A stretch of 64,000 nt of DNA, taken from positions 940,001-1,004,000 of the forward strand of contig NC_081822.1 in NCBI RefSeq assembly GCF_030704535.1, given 5' to 3'. The position numbers and the translations under genes were made by a program. Numbering within the stretch: the stretch's first letter is position 1; the number at the start of each line of letters is the position of its first letter. The notes under the pieces were generated by a model. The model ran no database searches and was not told the DNA's origin. It saw nothing but the letters and a program-made list of their open reading frames with translations. The stretch is from Vitis vinifera. Taxonomy: Eukaryota; Streptophyta; Magnoliopsida; Vitales; Vitaceae. Shown here piece by piece: positions 12,551 to 25,069 of this stretch.

Positions 12551-15500
12551 TCAAGCATAAAGAAGTGGAAACCCATGTTCGGGCCACTTGGGATAGGTGC
12601 GTTTGTACAAGCTCATGCACACTGTGTCGTGCTGCTGAAGGACCCCATTGAAAATGCACTTCATGGTCCCTGAGGGAATTATACAAACAAAAAGAGAGAT
12701 AATTAATTGATCCATCCTGTTCCTCCCCCTCCCTAAAATGCAAGAAAGGGAAAGGTATCCCTTTGATTTCTGATAAAATTTAACATGGAACACAAAGCAC
12801 CATACCATGTGTACCAACGGGCTCCTTGACACGACCCCGGCGACCACATTTTGTCCACACTTCCACAGGCTGCAATAACCATCCACATCAGAAACTCCAA
12901 TCATGAATGAAAACTCTGACAATGCTGCATGTGTATAGGTGTGTGTTTGTGGCATCTGCCCAATAGATCTTACTTTGAACCATCTCACATCATCTGGGCT
13001 GTGAAACATGTATCTTACTGCGGCTTTCAGTTTTGACACTCTTTGAGGGTAACTGCACCAGAATATAGTCAAGGTTATCAATTGGTATTTCTGATAATGA
13101 TAATATTCACAACTAACAAATACCTAAATGCTTAATAGAGCTTCATAAATCAAAACATGGGGGCAATAAAATGCACAATTTTTTGTGTATGGGTACATGT
13201 GTTGAAGTATGGGCGTGTGTTTGAGGATATTGGGAGGATGGGCTGGATGGGGGAGCTAAATGTTTGTGAAGGTCATATCCTCAATTACAAATCAGAAGGA
13301 TTTCTTACCCAGTTAAGATAATTTTCTTCAGAATAATCCTGTCTGGGTCAACACATCTCAAAGAACCAAATGCAACAACAGCAGGTGAGGCAGCAACATC
13401 ATTCACACTCTTCAAGGCTATCAAAGGAAGAGGAGTAAAGGAAATCGGGGCATAAACCGATGCTATGGAGAAACGTCCTGCATGAAGAAACTTTTCCATT
13501 TTGTGTTTGTCTGAATTCATATTATCAGAAGAAAATATTGGCCTGCAAATGACAGCAATGAGCCCACTACTTCAGGGAAGGGGGAAAAGATATTGGAAGA
13601 AATTTAAAAAGGCCACCATCAGTGTTGTCGCATACCTAACGACAAATTGGCGGAAACCAACATGAAATACTAGTTCTTCTTTGGATTTGATAGGAGCATC
13701 ATAAGCGTCATGCTTCTTTATGCTGCAAAAGCATCAAAAGATAAAATTAGATTAAAATAAAATTAAAATGAGGAAGTTCCAAATCACAACAGGAATGACA
13801 GAGCAGATAATTGTTTACAAAAGAACTGAAAAAATAAGAAAGGGGAAATACTAAAAGAAAGTTACCTAAAGTGAAGGACTGACATCTTGCACTCATGTTG
13901 CAAAAGGCCACATGCAATCACTGGCATTCTCTTCCCAAGCATACATAACTTGGAGGCAACACTAACTGGTACCTCCCTGATATGAAGCCTTATGTATGTG
14001 CCAGCTGGTAGACAGTCATCCATGTACCCTTGCTCCATATCTAGAGCTTTTGCAAGAACATGCTTTTGTGTTCTTGCAAAATTATCAAATGAGAAAATTC
14101 TAGCATATTCTGGAGGTAGAGATTCCTGAATGTAGACAAATTGGCATATTTAGAAGACTTCTAATGTTTAGAAAGAAAATAAAGCTACAAAATGTATTAT
14201 CATCATAATTTTACTAACTTTAGGGTCCCATGAAGACGTTCTAAAGGACTTGAGGCCTCTATACTTGGCAAAACGCTTTCTCGCCGGAACATCCAAGGGG
14301 GTATCCACTTCATCAGGATACTCTGAAACATAACAAAGTAATTATTAATAAGCAACTAAGAAATGCATTAGCACACGTATAAAATGCTGACAACAGGCTG
14401 ATCACAGGGTGAAACACATGGTTTAATATCTTGGTAAGCTAGCATCTAAATGAGTACATGCTGGAAAAGGAAAGATAGCAAGAAAGGCAATTAAGCAAGA
14501 GGCTAATTTACATATGGTTTATAACTATAATTTTTAGTATTTCAAGCAAGTTTTTCTACTTCCATACATAAAGATCTGAGGCTGAAACAGTTCAGCAGTC
14601 TTTCAAAAAAAGAAAAATACAAAGATTCCATTAAAAATTGTGCCACAAAAATCTGCCTTAGTGGCTCATTAAATGTGAGTAAGCCACCAATCCCATTACA
14701 TTCCCTGGACAACTGATTCAGGTTTATGAGGTTAAGGCTCATTAACTCCCTTGAAAAAACCACAGGGCAAATGAAAACAAAGCAAGCAATGAAGAAATAA
14801 CAACCAGACCCTTTTCATCAGTGCCACTCAAAGATGAAATGGAGTAGCATCCTGATCATTGCTTGAAAAGTTTTTAACAAAGTCTCGATTTACAATGAAT
14901 AGAAAAGGGATGTCTAAATGGCAGTATTAGTACTTTAAAGTGCTATGCGCTCAAACCCAAATCAGGACATGCAAGAGTAAAAACATCAGAGCCAGTCTAC
15001 TCTCTGAGAGATACCCAATAATTAACCAAAGCATTTGCCTCATAAAAATTGCATGTTTCTTTCCTTTTTTTTTATTTTTTATTTTATTTTATTTTATTTT
15101 ATATGTATTAAATTAAGGACAAAGAAATACAAAATGAGGAATCCTCCCAAAAAACAATGCACAGATCAGCAAGTATGTTTGAAGGAAACTGCATGTTTCT
15201 ACAGGCCATCACTTGACTACTGACCAATGCCAATGAGCCCACAACAACAACATCAGGAAAAAAGAGAGATACCCTCATCTTCAGCATGCGCATCTTTAAG
15301 TTTTTTAATTTCATCCTCGATCTGCTCCCTTGTCAAGTTCTCACCTTCCTGCAATATAAAGGAAAGCTTTTTGCATTATGAGAGTCTAGGGAAAAACAAC
15401 GAATAATTTTTTTGTTAGGCGAACAAACAAATATATTAAAAGCACTTGGAAATGGCACACCAAGTACACACGAAGTATACAAAAAGCGCCAAAAGGCAAG

Positions 15501-18500
15501 CAAAGGAAAAGAGAAACAACAAACCAAAGCCTGAAACCAAAACAACACCCGAAACCACAGAGAAAACGACTAATAATGCAATATATAAAAGAACAAATCA
15601 TTTAGTGGCTCTGGGAAGCAAGCAAAACCAAATAGTCCTAAATAGATTTGTAATTACAAGGATATTCCTTTAAAACTTTCGAGATTTAAACATATGCTAC
15701 AGATATATTCAACATCGATAAAGAAAGATTCTTTGATTGGAACATTGATAAACAAAGATCATCATGCAACAATCATCAAACTTTCAACAAGGGCCTGTCA
15801 GGAGATTAAACCGCATCTAGCAAGTCATTAAGTAGCAGCAAGTTCATTTCTGGAATCAAATAATATACGAACTTTGCAACATTTTTTCAGTTACAGCAGA
15901 TCCACGTTCCTTTGCTGAATCAATGAGTACTCTTACCAATGGAAGCCAGTGAATGATTGGAGATACTTATTTTCTTTTGCATACCAAATATCTTCCTTTT
16001 CCACCTTTTTTCGTCTCACAATTGAACAAAACACAAGACCCTTCTCATTTTATTTTAATTTTTTGATAGTTTTTCCCCCTTAATAGCAAATAGATCAAAT
16101 CTAGAACTTCTCATCTCCACCCCAACTGCTAGCCACCTGAGTCAGAACCCAGGGTCCCCGTTTCTAAAACTACCATCATAAGTATACACACACGTACACA
16201 CATTTTTATTATTGGACCTCTAAATCATCCTCAAACAAATCTAACAGACACAACAGCCTGGCCTAACCTAGTTAGTATTCCCTCAGAATGACATCTTGAA
16301 GCCCCAGGTTATGTCACACAGATTCTAGTATGTGCCTCTAGGAGCCAAACTCTGCCTAACTACAGATCTCATGGCTGAATTAAGGAACTGATCCCTGACT
16401 TTTTTCTTTTTTCAGATCTTAGGCTAGGATTCACAGGTGCAAGCATTTCTCTTTTTCCAGATCTTAGAGTAAATATCTATCCAGTACAGCATGTTTAACA
16501 TCAGTACATCAATCATTTTGAAACATTCTTGTGCAGTACAACTACATTTAAGAAAGAATCCTAAGTAGGTTATTGTAATTAGGCTTTTGGATCCTTACTT
16601 TTTCTTCCCTTTTTAATTGGGTATGGGTGCTTGGAACTATAAATTCATTCAACTTATTGGACTCCGTTTTGCCTCCTCTTTCTCTCAGCTCCGATACTTT
16701 TCACTCTTCTTACTCATACACTTCTAAGTTATGTAATATGGACATTTCAAAGTATGTGAACTACCATTTCAGATGAGACAAGGCCAAGGTTTGGCATGGG
16801 AGATGTATCTGACATTGCCTATTGGTAAAATATGTGTCATCCAACAAAGAAAAGGAACAACATTTCTATCTCATTGTAAATAATATTGGACTCATGCTAA
16901 ACATTCTATCTTAATTATAAACTTCAATTTAGACTAAGAAGATACTGAGATAGAATGAGAAAAAAGGGATATTAGTTTATTTAACCATAATCCTACCAAT
17001 ACAAGTGAACCCATGGAAGAGACAACTATTACTTAATGCATCTATGATGGGTTAAGAACTCACCATCATTACTGAATCAACATCAGTTTGTTCATCATTG
17101 TCCCTGGAGTCAAGTGAAAGAGAAGCTTGGTCATCATCAAGGTCAAAATTATTGTTTCCCTCATGACCGGGAAGACAACTTTCATTTTCATCTAACACCA
17201 TTCCATCACCAGCATCATCATCATCACTCCTATCTGAATCCTCCACATCTGTATCATCCACAATCCAAGCAGCCTGCAAGACTTACAGTTTCTCAAACTA
17301 TTACTATCAGGTTAGGGCATACCAACAAAGACTAACAGAAGCCTTAATAAATAAATAAATAAATAAAAGACTAAAGATGAAATATAAGGGTTAATCATAA
17401 CACATACCTGGTATTCTGAAGTACCTCGAGGAAGAATCCTCTTTTTCAGATTTTTTTGTTTTTGATTCCTATCAGCCTCAGCCATTTCTGCCTCTGTTGG
17501 CCACGTCTGATTAAAAAGATCAAAATCCACAGGAACATTAATATTTCCACCCCGCATAAATCAGAACTGTAATTGATGTTGTTTTTTTTGTTTTTGATAG
17601 GTATGTCATTATAAGATAAGAATGAATATCGCTAAGGGACATTATGAAGAAGCCATGTGAATTCTCAGGATCATAGGATCACATATCTGAACAAAGCAAC
17701 CAATATAACCATATTGCTGTTATTAGTTTTGAATTACAGGCAATTTTTTCCATTTACAGTGATTAGCTTGATACCATATAGACTACCACCTAACCCAAAA
17801 GCTTAAGCTCAAGCTAACAGCTCATTTGATCTGAAACAGTTGGCAGGAAGGCAGCAAACAAGCAACAGCAAATATAATAACAATCAGCTCATGGGGTCAT
17901 TTCTCTAAATCTTAAGATTCAGATGAAGTGAAAAGTTGCCAATCATTTCCTCTGTCAAAAATGTTGCCAATACCTGTTCTCCTGCAAGAGGATCTGGAAC
18001 ATTTTCAATGATTAAAGGCTCTTGCTTCAATTTATCAGGAGCTAAGGAACGAATAACCTGAGAAATACAAGAAGAAACACTAGGATGAATTCATAGACAA
18101 ATCCCAAATCTGAACACAAGAATGCTGAAACTGAATCAGCAAGTCATCACTAAATTGTCAAATAAACAATTGAAAAACAAGCAGAAACTCCATAAAAAAT
18201 GTTGCCAACAGAAAAAAATGATTAAAATTTTTTATCAGATCAAATGATTAAAAATGTGTATCATGCACATTTTATGAATTTTCTTTTTGCCGCTAATGTG
18301 TGAAAAATGATGCAATACAAACGAATGAATTATACTTATAAAAAAAAAAATACAAACGAATGAATTAATGTCCATTGTGTGTAAATGGAAAAACCTTGGC
18401 TTATTGCCACAGACAAGATAACTGGTGGTCACAATCAGCATATAAAATCAGATTAACTTGTTTTGCTTATACTTTAAATTCATCCCTAAAATTTTCAACA

Positions 18501-21500
18501 TTGTTGTTTCACAGGGAATTGAAGCTACCAACTCTTTGTTTATCCATGAACAAATCAACCTTAAACTTAAAGATGCTTAAAAACCAGATAACTTCAACAG
18601 AGATAAACAAATATGTGATGATTATAATATATACCTAAAAGTGCTTCAGTTGTTACTCCAAAAAAACAAAAAACAAAAAAAAGGAACAAGTACAATTACG
18701 GCTCATTACTGTAACATAGCTCAGACTGATGGGACTCTAGGAACGTATATGCATGGCTTGTTGAACCAAAACACTTAGAATTTATGTCTATGTCATTGCA
18801 GAAACTATATCTCACAGAATATGCAAGCCTAGAAAAAAATCACACATTGACAATAATTGGAAAAATATGGCTTTGTCAACTTTAGTAAAGTCCAGAGCTA
18901 TGACAACTGTGTAGATTGTTGTAATATTTTACTTCTTAACAAGTTTAAAGGCTTTACTGTACACAAATATATTATTAGGGAGAAAAAAGAAGTCAAATAA
19001 GGGGCCCACAGAAGAAGGGTCACATGCACATTTTCATGCTCTCACCTACTTAATTGTTAAAAGTAATATTTTACTTCTTACAAGTTTAAAGGCTTTACTA
19101 CACAAATATATCATTGGGGCGAAGAAAAAGATGTAAAATAAGGTGCCTACTGAAGAAGGGTCACATGCTCATTTTCATACTCTCACCTACTTAATTGTTG
19201 AAAGAAAAAGATACCTGCTCATCATTTAATTCATCTGAATCCATAAGATCCTGTCCTTTTCTTGCATTCAAAGGAAATGGATCCTTGAGAATTTCAATTT
19301 TGGACAACTGAAAATCCCCTGCACCTGAAATATGGACCTGATTCAAAGAAAATAAACTATAAGCCACCATATCAATAAATAAAAAAAAGCATCCCCCAAG
19401 CTTAAAAAATTACCAGCTGATTCACTGAGAGACCATGAGCACGCAGATAACCAGTAAGGAGCAGGGTACAATTTCCTGAGTTGCAATCATCGGGTACCAA
19501 ATCAACCTGAAATGCGAAAATGGATGAAATCTTAGAAGAAACAATGAAGATGGTCTCACGACTCTCACCCAAGATCAAAGTTATAAGCATGAAAATTTAA
19601 CATAAGAGGAGAGCAATAGGAATGTAAACACAAAGAAAAGGTAGAGACATTAAAAAGAGATACCAAGAACCAACAAATCTAAGCACTTCAAATTTTTTTC
19701 CTATTATTCATATCTCCTTTTTATGTTCCTGAGAAATCCTTTCACCTAGAATAATTACAGCATTTATGCAGTTCAGTATGCCCTATTCTGAAGCCTGTAT
19801 AAACCACAAAAACTAGAATACCACATTATAAGCATTGATAACTCTGAAGTATCAATGGGAACAACCACCAGATGGCAATAGTTCCAAAGTACCCAACTAA
19901 GCGGCTGGTTGTATACTCCGCCATCAAAATGAAGTAAAATGCCTGGCCATAAAAGAAGAAACTTCAGGCTAGTAATGCTTAAGCCTCTTTCTACACCGCT
20001 CAATTATTGTCTGCACCACGAATGTAAAGAAGAAACCAATCCTGTCCTCTAAGATGGTTTGGGTTCCGAACCAATAAAGAGAAGCAATTGATTCAAGTTG
20101 AAAACACTACAAGGAGAAGAGAGAGGCCAATGGGAAATTAGATGAGGTAGTGAAAAGGGCATAATGGCCTGCAATGGAACGCAAGATAGATCCATACAGG
20201 CAATCTAAGTCCATGGAATAACAGGCTTCAAAGATTGAGACTTTGAAGAAAGGTGACTGAAAAAAAGCAACATGTTCTGAAGTTAACAAATGGAAGACAT
20301 CGATGAGAAACTTCAATCTATACTATTTTATTAAGGAAAGGCCTATCGGGTCTCCAAACAGCCCCAAATCAACTCCCATCCCCACAGAAAAGATTATAGA
20401 AAAAAACAAAAAGGGTAGAGCACCTTCCTTCACCTAAAGGAACAAACTCTGTGAACACACACACACCAAGCCCATAGCAATAGAAAAGATGGATGCCAAA
20501 CAGACCACATAGAATGACATCATTAGTAGTAAACACCATCAACTTTACATTAGGCGCTAACATATATTAATCTCTCAAATGACAAGTGGAATTATTATGT
20601 AAAGAAGTAAAAGCAACACAGCATTTCTTTGCTACATAATTTTTCTTCAGATGTTTCTCATAAAAAACACTATTTAGAATAACAACAAATTAACCAAGAA
20701 ACTGAAAGAAGAATTGAACCCTATCTGGATCATGAACTTGGAAAAAAAATGCAATCAACACCTTTTGAGCCATAAGGTATGACCGTTGATTACGCCAGTG
20801 AGGAACTGAAAGCCTTTGCTCCTTGAAAAGCCACATGAACTACAGCCAACATATTAGAGGAGAAACATGAGAAATTTTAAACCATGCATAGGCTAGCTAC
20901 ACAAGTTATAACCAGGTGCCATATGTTTTAGGTATCATCAAATCCTTACTGAAAAATATAACCCAACAAAGCATATAAACTATTAACATTTACCTTATGC
21001 AACTCATCCTTTGTATCTGCAGGATAAAATTTACAATCCTCAGGAAATTCAGAAGAAAGGGAAGAACTGCACATTTTCTTCAACTCATGTCTTTGTTTCT
21101 GCTCAGGAGGTAGATCCTAAAGGCATAGAGAGCAAGTTTAACCTCCAAGTCCAACTAATACAGAATTTTCTTTATGGAAACTTCTTAAATGTGCAAAGCA
21201 AATCAGCAAAACTCACGCGAATCAACACTACAGTGCTTGGTAAACCAAGAGCTCTAAAAACAGAAAGGCACTGAGTGCCAAATGAATCAATATAATAATT
21301 GGAAGTGCCTTCCTCACACGAACAGCTGGCAGATGCTACAAAAGCAATCAAATCGGCAACCTACATTTACACAGTCCAAGTTTAACAAACAATGCAAAAA
21401 AGAACAGGGCAATCCAGCTGAAGTAGGGAGGAAACCAAAGGTAGGAGATAACTAATTACCTTAACCATTTCAATGCATGAAGACAAATCTCCATGAGGTG

Positions 21501-24361
21501 CTTTCAGTACCTAGTGCCAACAAGTTTGATTAGAAATTTAGAATTTTTCATGTCAAAGATAACAAGTTCCCACCATATAGCATAATGAGAGAAAATAAGA
21601 TCACATCTTCAGGAAAAAAGGAATACATATTGTTAGGTTTGGCATGATTTAAGGAGATTGAGGACAATTAAAACAGAGACCGTACAGATAGAGATTACCA
21701 AGAAGTTATTTTGTATAGTTAATATAGAAGTCCCAATTAAAAATATACGTAAATAGCATGACTGTAAAGAGCAAGTATATATCCATCACCAGTTAACAAA
21801 TGTTGGAAAAAGGATGATTCTATGAGGAGGGCATCTATCAGAAGTACAAAATCACAAAAGAAGATTTCCTCCTACATAAACACAGATTCAACTTCATTCT
21901 TCCATAAAAGAGTCAAAAGAACAACGTCAGCAAAGACTGACACAAAATATGCTGCACTCTTTTCTTAGAGCACCTCATGCTCAATTTGGTTTCTGATAAA
22001 TGAAAGCAATGGAAACAGAAAACTCATGTCTTCAGATATCTCAATTCCTAAAAAAAATGATAATAATAATAACAATAATCAGATCGATCAAGTATTCTAT
22101 AATTTTTTGGGCTAAAATGAGTTTCATTTGGATAGCACAAAAAGCAAGACTCAAATATCTATTTTTAAGTTTGCTTGGAAGCTAAACAGCAGACAAAGTT
22201 ATGCTACCATATAGCCAGCGGATGAAAACATAGTGCAGTAACCTACTGTTGTCCTCAGTTTGTACTCGGAAGAAGCAACCGTAGAAAACACGGGTTCATT
22301 TCCCTTTGAAGATAATAATGTTAAGAGATCATCCTCCACTGAATTTACGTTCACAGAGGCAGAAAGACCAAAAATAACCTGTTAATGAAAGAAGATAAAA
22401 TAATTATTCTTGGAAAAGCATCTGTTATACAGTTTGCTGTCATGTCAACAACCAAAGAAAATTTACATGGATTATTCCTCAGAAAAGGAATGGCAAGTTC
22501 TTTAGCGCTGTTTTTTCTGTCGTTTATATTTTTTTTATTTTTCCTTATAGGACACCTCCATTTTCTGTTTGTTATGGCTGTCTCATGTGGCATGGAACCA
22601 AGTCTTTTCAGTTCCAGCCTCCCCCTGAAATACATAGGGTAGGGCATCTCACATTTTTATAGGAATTTCCCTACTCATCTCATATGACACACTTGTAATA
22701 GCATATAGTACATACTGTTATCAAAACCAAGTTCACTGATGGTCAGAGCAATTCCAGTTTCAACAAACTAAAAAAAAATGGAAAAATCAACTAACATACA
22801 GAACATCCATCATAGGATAATGAACAGGACAACAACTCACCCACACTATGCACTATATAACAGACAATTAGCATGTATGGTATACGATGTACCACAGTGG
22901 TATAATCTTTGTCAAATGGACTACAATGTATCTACTTTCCCTATTTAGTGCTTAGGGTTTAAAATTCCTCTCAACTCTTTGCATGTCTTCCATGCCAAGA
23001 TCCCATTACTGTATATTGCCTTTCTTTTTAGTAAAGTCCAATTCAGACCCAAAATACATAAAAATGATTAGATAATTTCAGGTTAACTGATTCACAGACC
23101 TTCCAAAACTTCCATAATGGCATGACCAATTACTTAGGCTCTATTAGAATCACAAAAAGTATAAGGGAAAGGGGAAAAAAGTAGGAAAGAATTCAAATTC
23201 TCTGGTTTTCTGTGTGAGTACGAAAGAAAATAAAATAAAATGAAAATTATCTAAAATCTAAATACTTTCAAATTCTTCCTCCTTTAAATAAAAGACGAAA
23301 GAAGATAAATAAATTTGGAGAAACATGTAAAAAAAATTATTGAGTTTAAAACTATATTTTATTTTCCTTTCACTTCTTCATTCCTTCCATTTTTTTGTTC
23401 CCTATATCTTTTTTTTTCTTATTATTTTTCCTCCAACTTTCCAAGATCCAGAAAAACCTTTAAAGTTTCTAAAGTATAATGCGGTCAGTATTTCAGGCTA
23501 TCTTTCTGAACATTAAACCATTTCTTGAAATGATCACGAGTTGGATCAAGAAATTACTATGAGCAATTAATTCACTTAACTTTTTAATTACTCTGGTTTC
23601 AAGAATAAAAATTAAAGATAATGATCAGAATGGAACATGCAGAAAGATAAATGTCATAGTATATATGAGTAAATTCATAATTTGAATCATAATATGATCA
23701 AAGCATTTATAAGTAGTTAATATAAAGAATACTCACAATAACCCGGGGAGGGCTTGTGGATCCACTTGAAGCCCTTTTCTCTTTCAAAATGGCTGCCCGT
23801 TTCTGGTCCCGTATCTGCAGCAGCCAATATATATAATAAGGCACAATGGCATTGAAACATGGGAAGAGAATGAAGGATATTCAAAGATCAACTACCATCT
23901 TGTTCCGTTGCAGGCGAGCAGCTTTTGCTCCCTTGGCAACATTGCTTCCCGGCTTTGTAATCCTGCTCTTCTCTAATTCACCCGCATAGAACATAAAGAA
24001 ACATTCAACACTTCATAAAAACCATGAAAATCCATACCAAGCACAATGCTAGAAAACCAAAACTCCACTCAACTGCGCCTAACGCAACTATTTACCCTAT
24101 TTGAGATAGGCATTTCCATTACAAAGGGTGCATAATATCCGAAAACACAAGATTCAAAATTTTCTTTAACATGGTTTTCTTTTCTTTGTTTCACAGGGTT
24201 TCTGATCAATCAAAGAAAATAAAAGCCCAAAAGGAAAAAAAGAAAAGAAAATTAGCTATAGGGTATCCACCTTGGAGAGAAGTTTTGTGGACTTGACGAC
24301 TTGATTTGGAAGAGAATCGAGTCTTGTGGGCCTTATTGACCTGAACTCGAGATCCGCCCAT
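12551..24361 (-). CDS. TSR1: Pre-rRNA-processing protein TSR1 homolog
   Basis: Twenty-one minus-strand exons join in frame to about 801 residues: 24271-24361, 23896-23972, 23737-23814, 22247-22378, 21460-21510, 21217-21360, 20994-21116, 20762-20839, 19414-19506, 19215-19337, 17974-18057, 17408-17506, 17064-17273, 15273-15348, 14219-14322, 13866-14125, 13636-13722, 13309-13542, 12974-13052, 12806-12869 and 12551-12669. The family makes a GTPase-like but catalytically inactive nucleolar/cytoplasmic factor needed for 40S subunit maturation. The N-terminus is very basic, a degenerate G-domain-like part follows, an AARP2CN segment lies at about 230-310, an acidic D/E-rich linker at about 400-490, and the conserved BMS1/TSR1 C-terminal domain after about 500. 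The protein ends '[10 protein letters not shown]'. The ATG gives the expected '[19 protein letters not shown]' start. Introns hold repeat fragments. Confidence 0.95.
15400..15660. repeat. Possible dispersed retroelement 3'-end fragment in TSR1 intron
   Basis: The words 'attaaaagcacttgg' and 'aagtacacacgaagtatac' resemble 3' ends of dispersed non-LTR repeats common in plant introns. A comparable fragment ('ttttattaaggaaaggcc') lies near 20326-20345. Boundaries and family are not determined. Confidence 0.3.
18922..19204. repeat. Tandem duplication of about 141 bp in TSR1 intron 10
   Basis: Copy 1 (18922-19063) and copy 2 (19064-19204) lie head to tail. Both start 'taatattttacttctta' and end close to 'ctacttaattgtt'. 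They differ at roughly a dozen or more sites including small indels. The second copy ends about ten bases from the exon boundary at 19215, so it sits next to the 5' splice site of the intron on the gene's strand. Confidence 0.88.
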
Positions 24362-24383
24362 GACTTTTGCAAGAACGAAATCG

Positions 24384-24392
24384 AAACCCTAG
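24384..24392 (-). promoter_or_regulatory. Telo-box word in TSR1 leader
   Basis: AAACCCTAG lies about 23 bases upstream of the TSR1 ATG, consistent with co-regulation of ribosome-assembly genes through telo boxes. Function is inferred. Confidence 0.45.
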
Positions 24393-24576
24393 CGACTCAT
24401 CAGACGAGAACACTCTGAATTCAAAGAGGAAGATTGACGGCGATCGCCAACTTCCCAATCCAATATATATCTCCTCCCCTCCGTCAACCGTCGAAGAAGT
24501 CAGAATGGACTTCGATGAGCGGCGGCGTTAATGTATCGCCGGTGAGAAAATCTCCGTTGATGTAAAGTCGGTGCTT

Positions 24577-24590
24577 AAACCCTAGGGTTT
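24577..24590. promoter_or_regulatory. Palindromic telo box between TSR1 and CRP1
   Basis: The 14-base palindrome AAACCCTAGGGTTT carries an AAACCCTA word on each strand in the divergent interval between TSR1 (-) and the PPR gene (+). A further TAGGGTTT word lies at 24663-24670. It could act on either gene. Confidence 0.5.
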
Positions 24591-25069
24591 CTATATCTTT
24601 TGCTCCTTCATTGCCGCTTGTTTCCTTTTTATATATGTATATCATTTCTTGTTTTGGACCGTTAGGGTTTCGAGTTCATTTTCTTGTTTATAATTATAAT
24701 TTATTTTTTTATTATAATTAAAATATTATTAACTCGAAAATAATTATTTTTAAGGCGTAAAATTGGAAATTAATGTCCATTTGTATTTGTTAACAAAAAT
24801 GTAATGATAAAACATAAAATCTATCCTTTTTAAAATAAAAATAAAAATAAAAAATCCTAAATGTATGCCTACGTGGGAATTTGTGGGCGAATGGCTACGG
24901 TTGAAAGATCCACTACTTCGCGGCCACGACAAAAATCTGCAACTTCATCTCCTTCACCCACTTCACCAGTCGTCTCCAAGAAATATCCAAACGATAAACT
25001 ATTCTTTTCTCACGTTCGGAACCACCTCTCTCTCTCTCTGTAAACTATCTTCCACTCTCTAAGGAGAAT

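Noticed and set aside
17114-17335. Histidine-rich plus-strand open frame
   Set aside because: It is a shadow of the Asp-rich acidic exon of TSR1 on the opposite strand.
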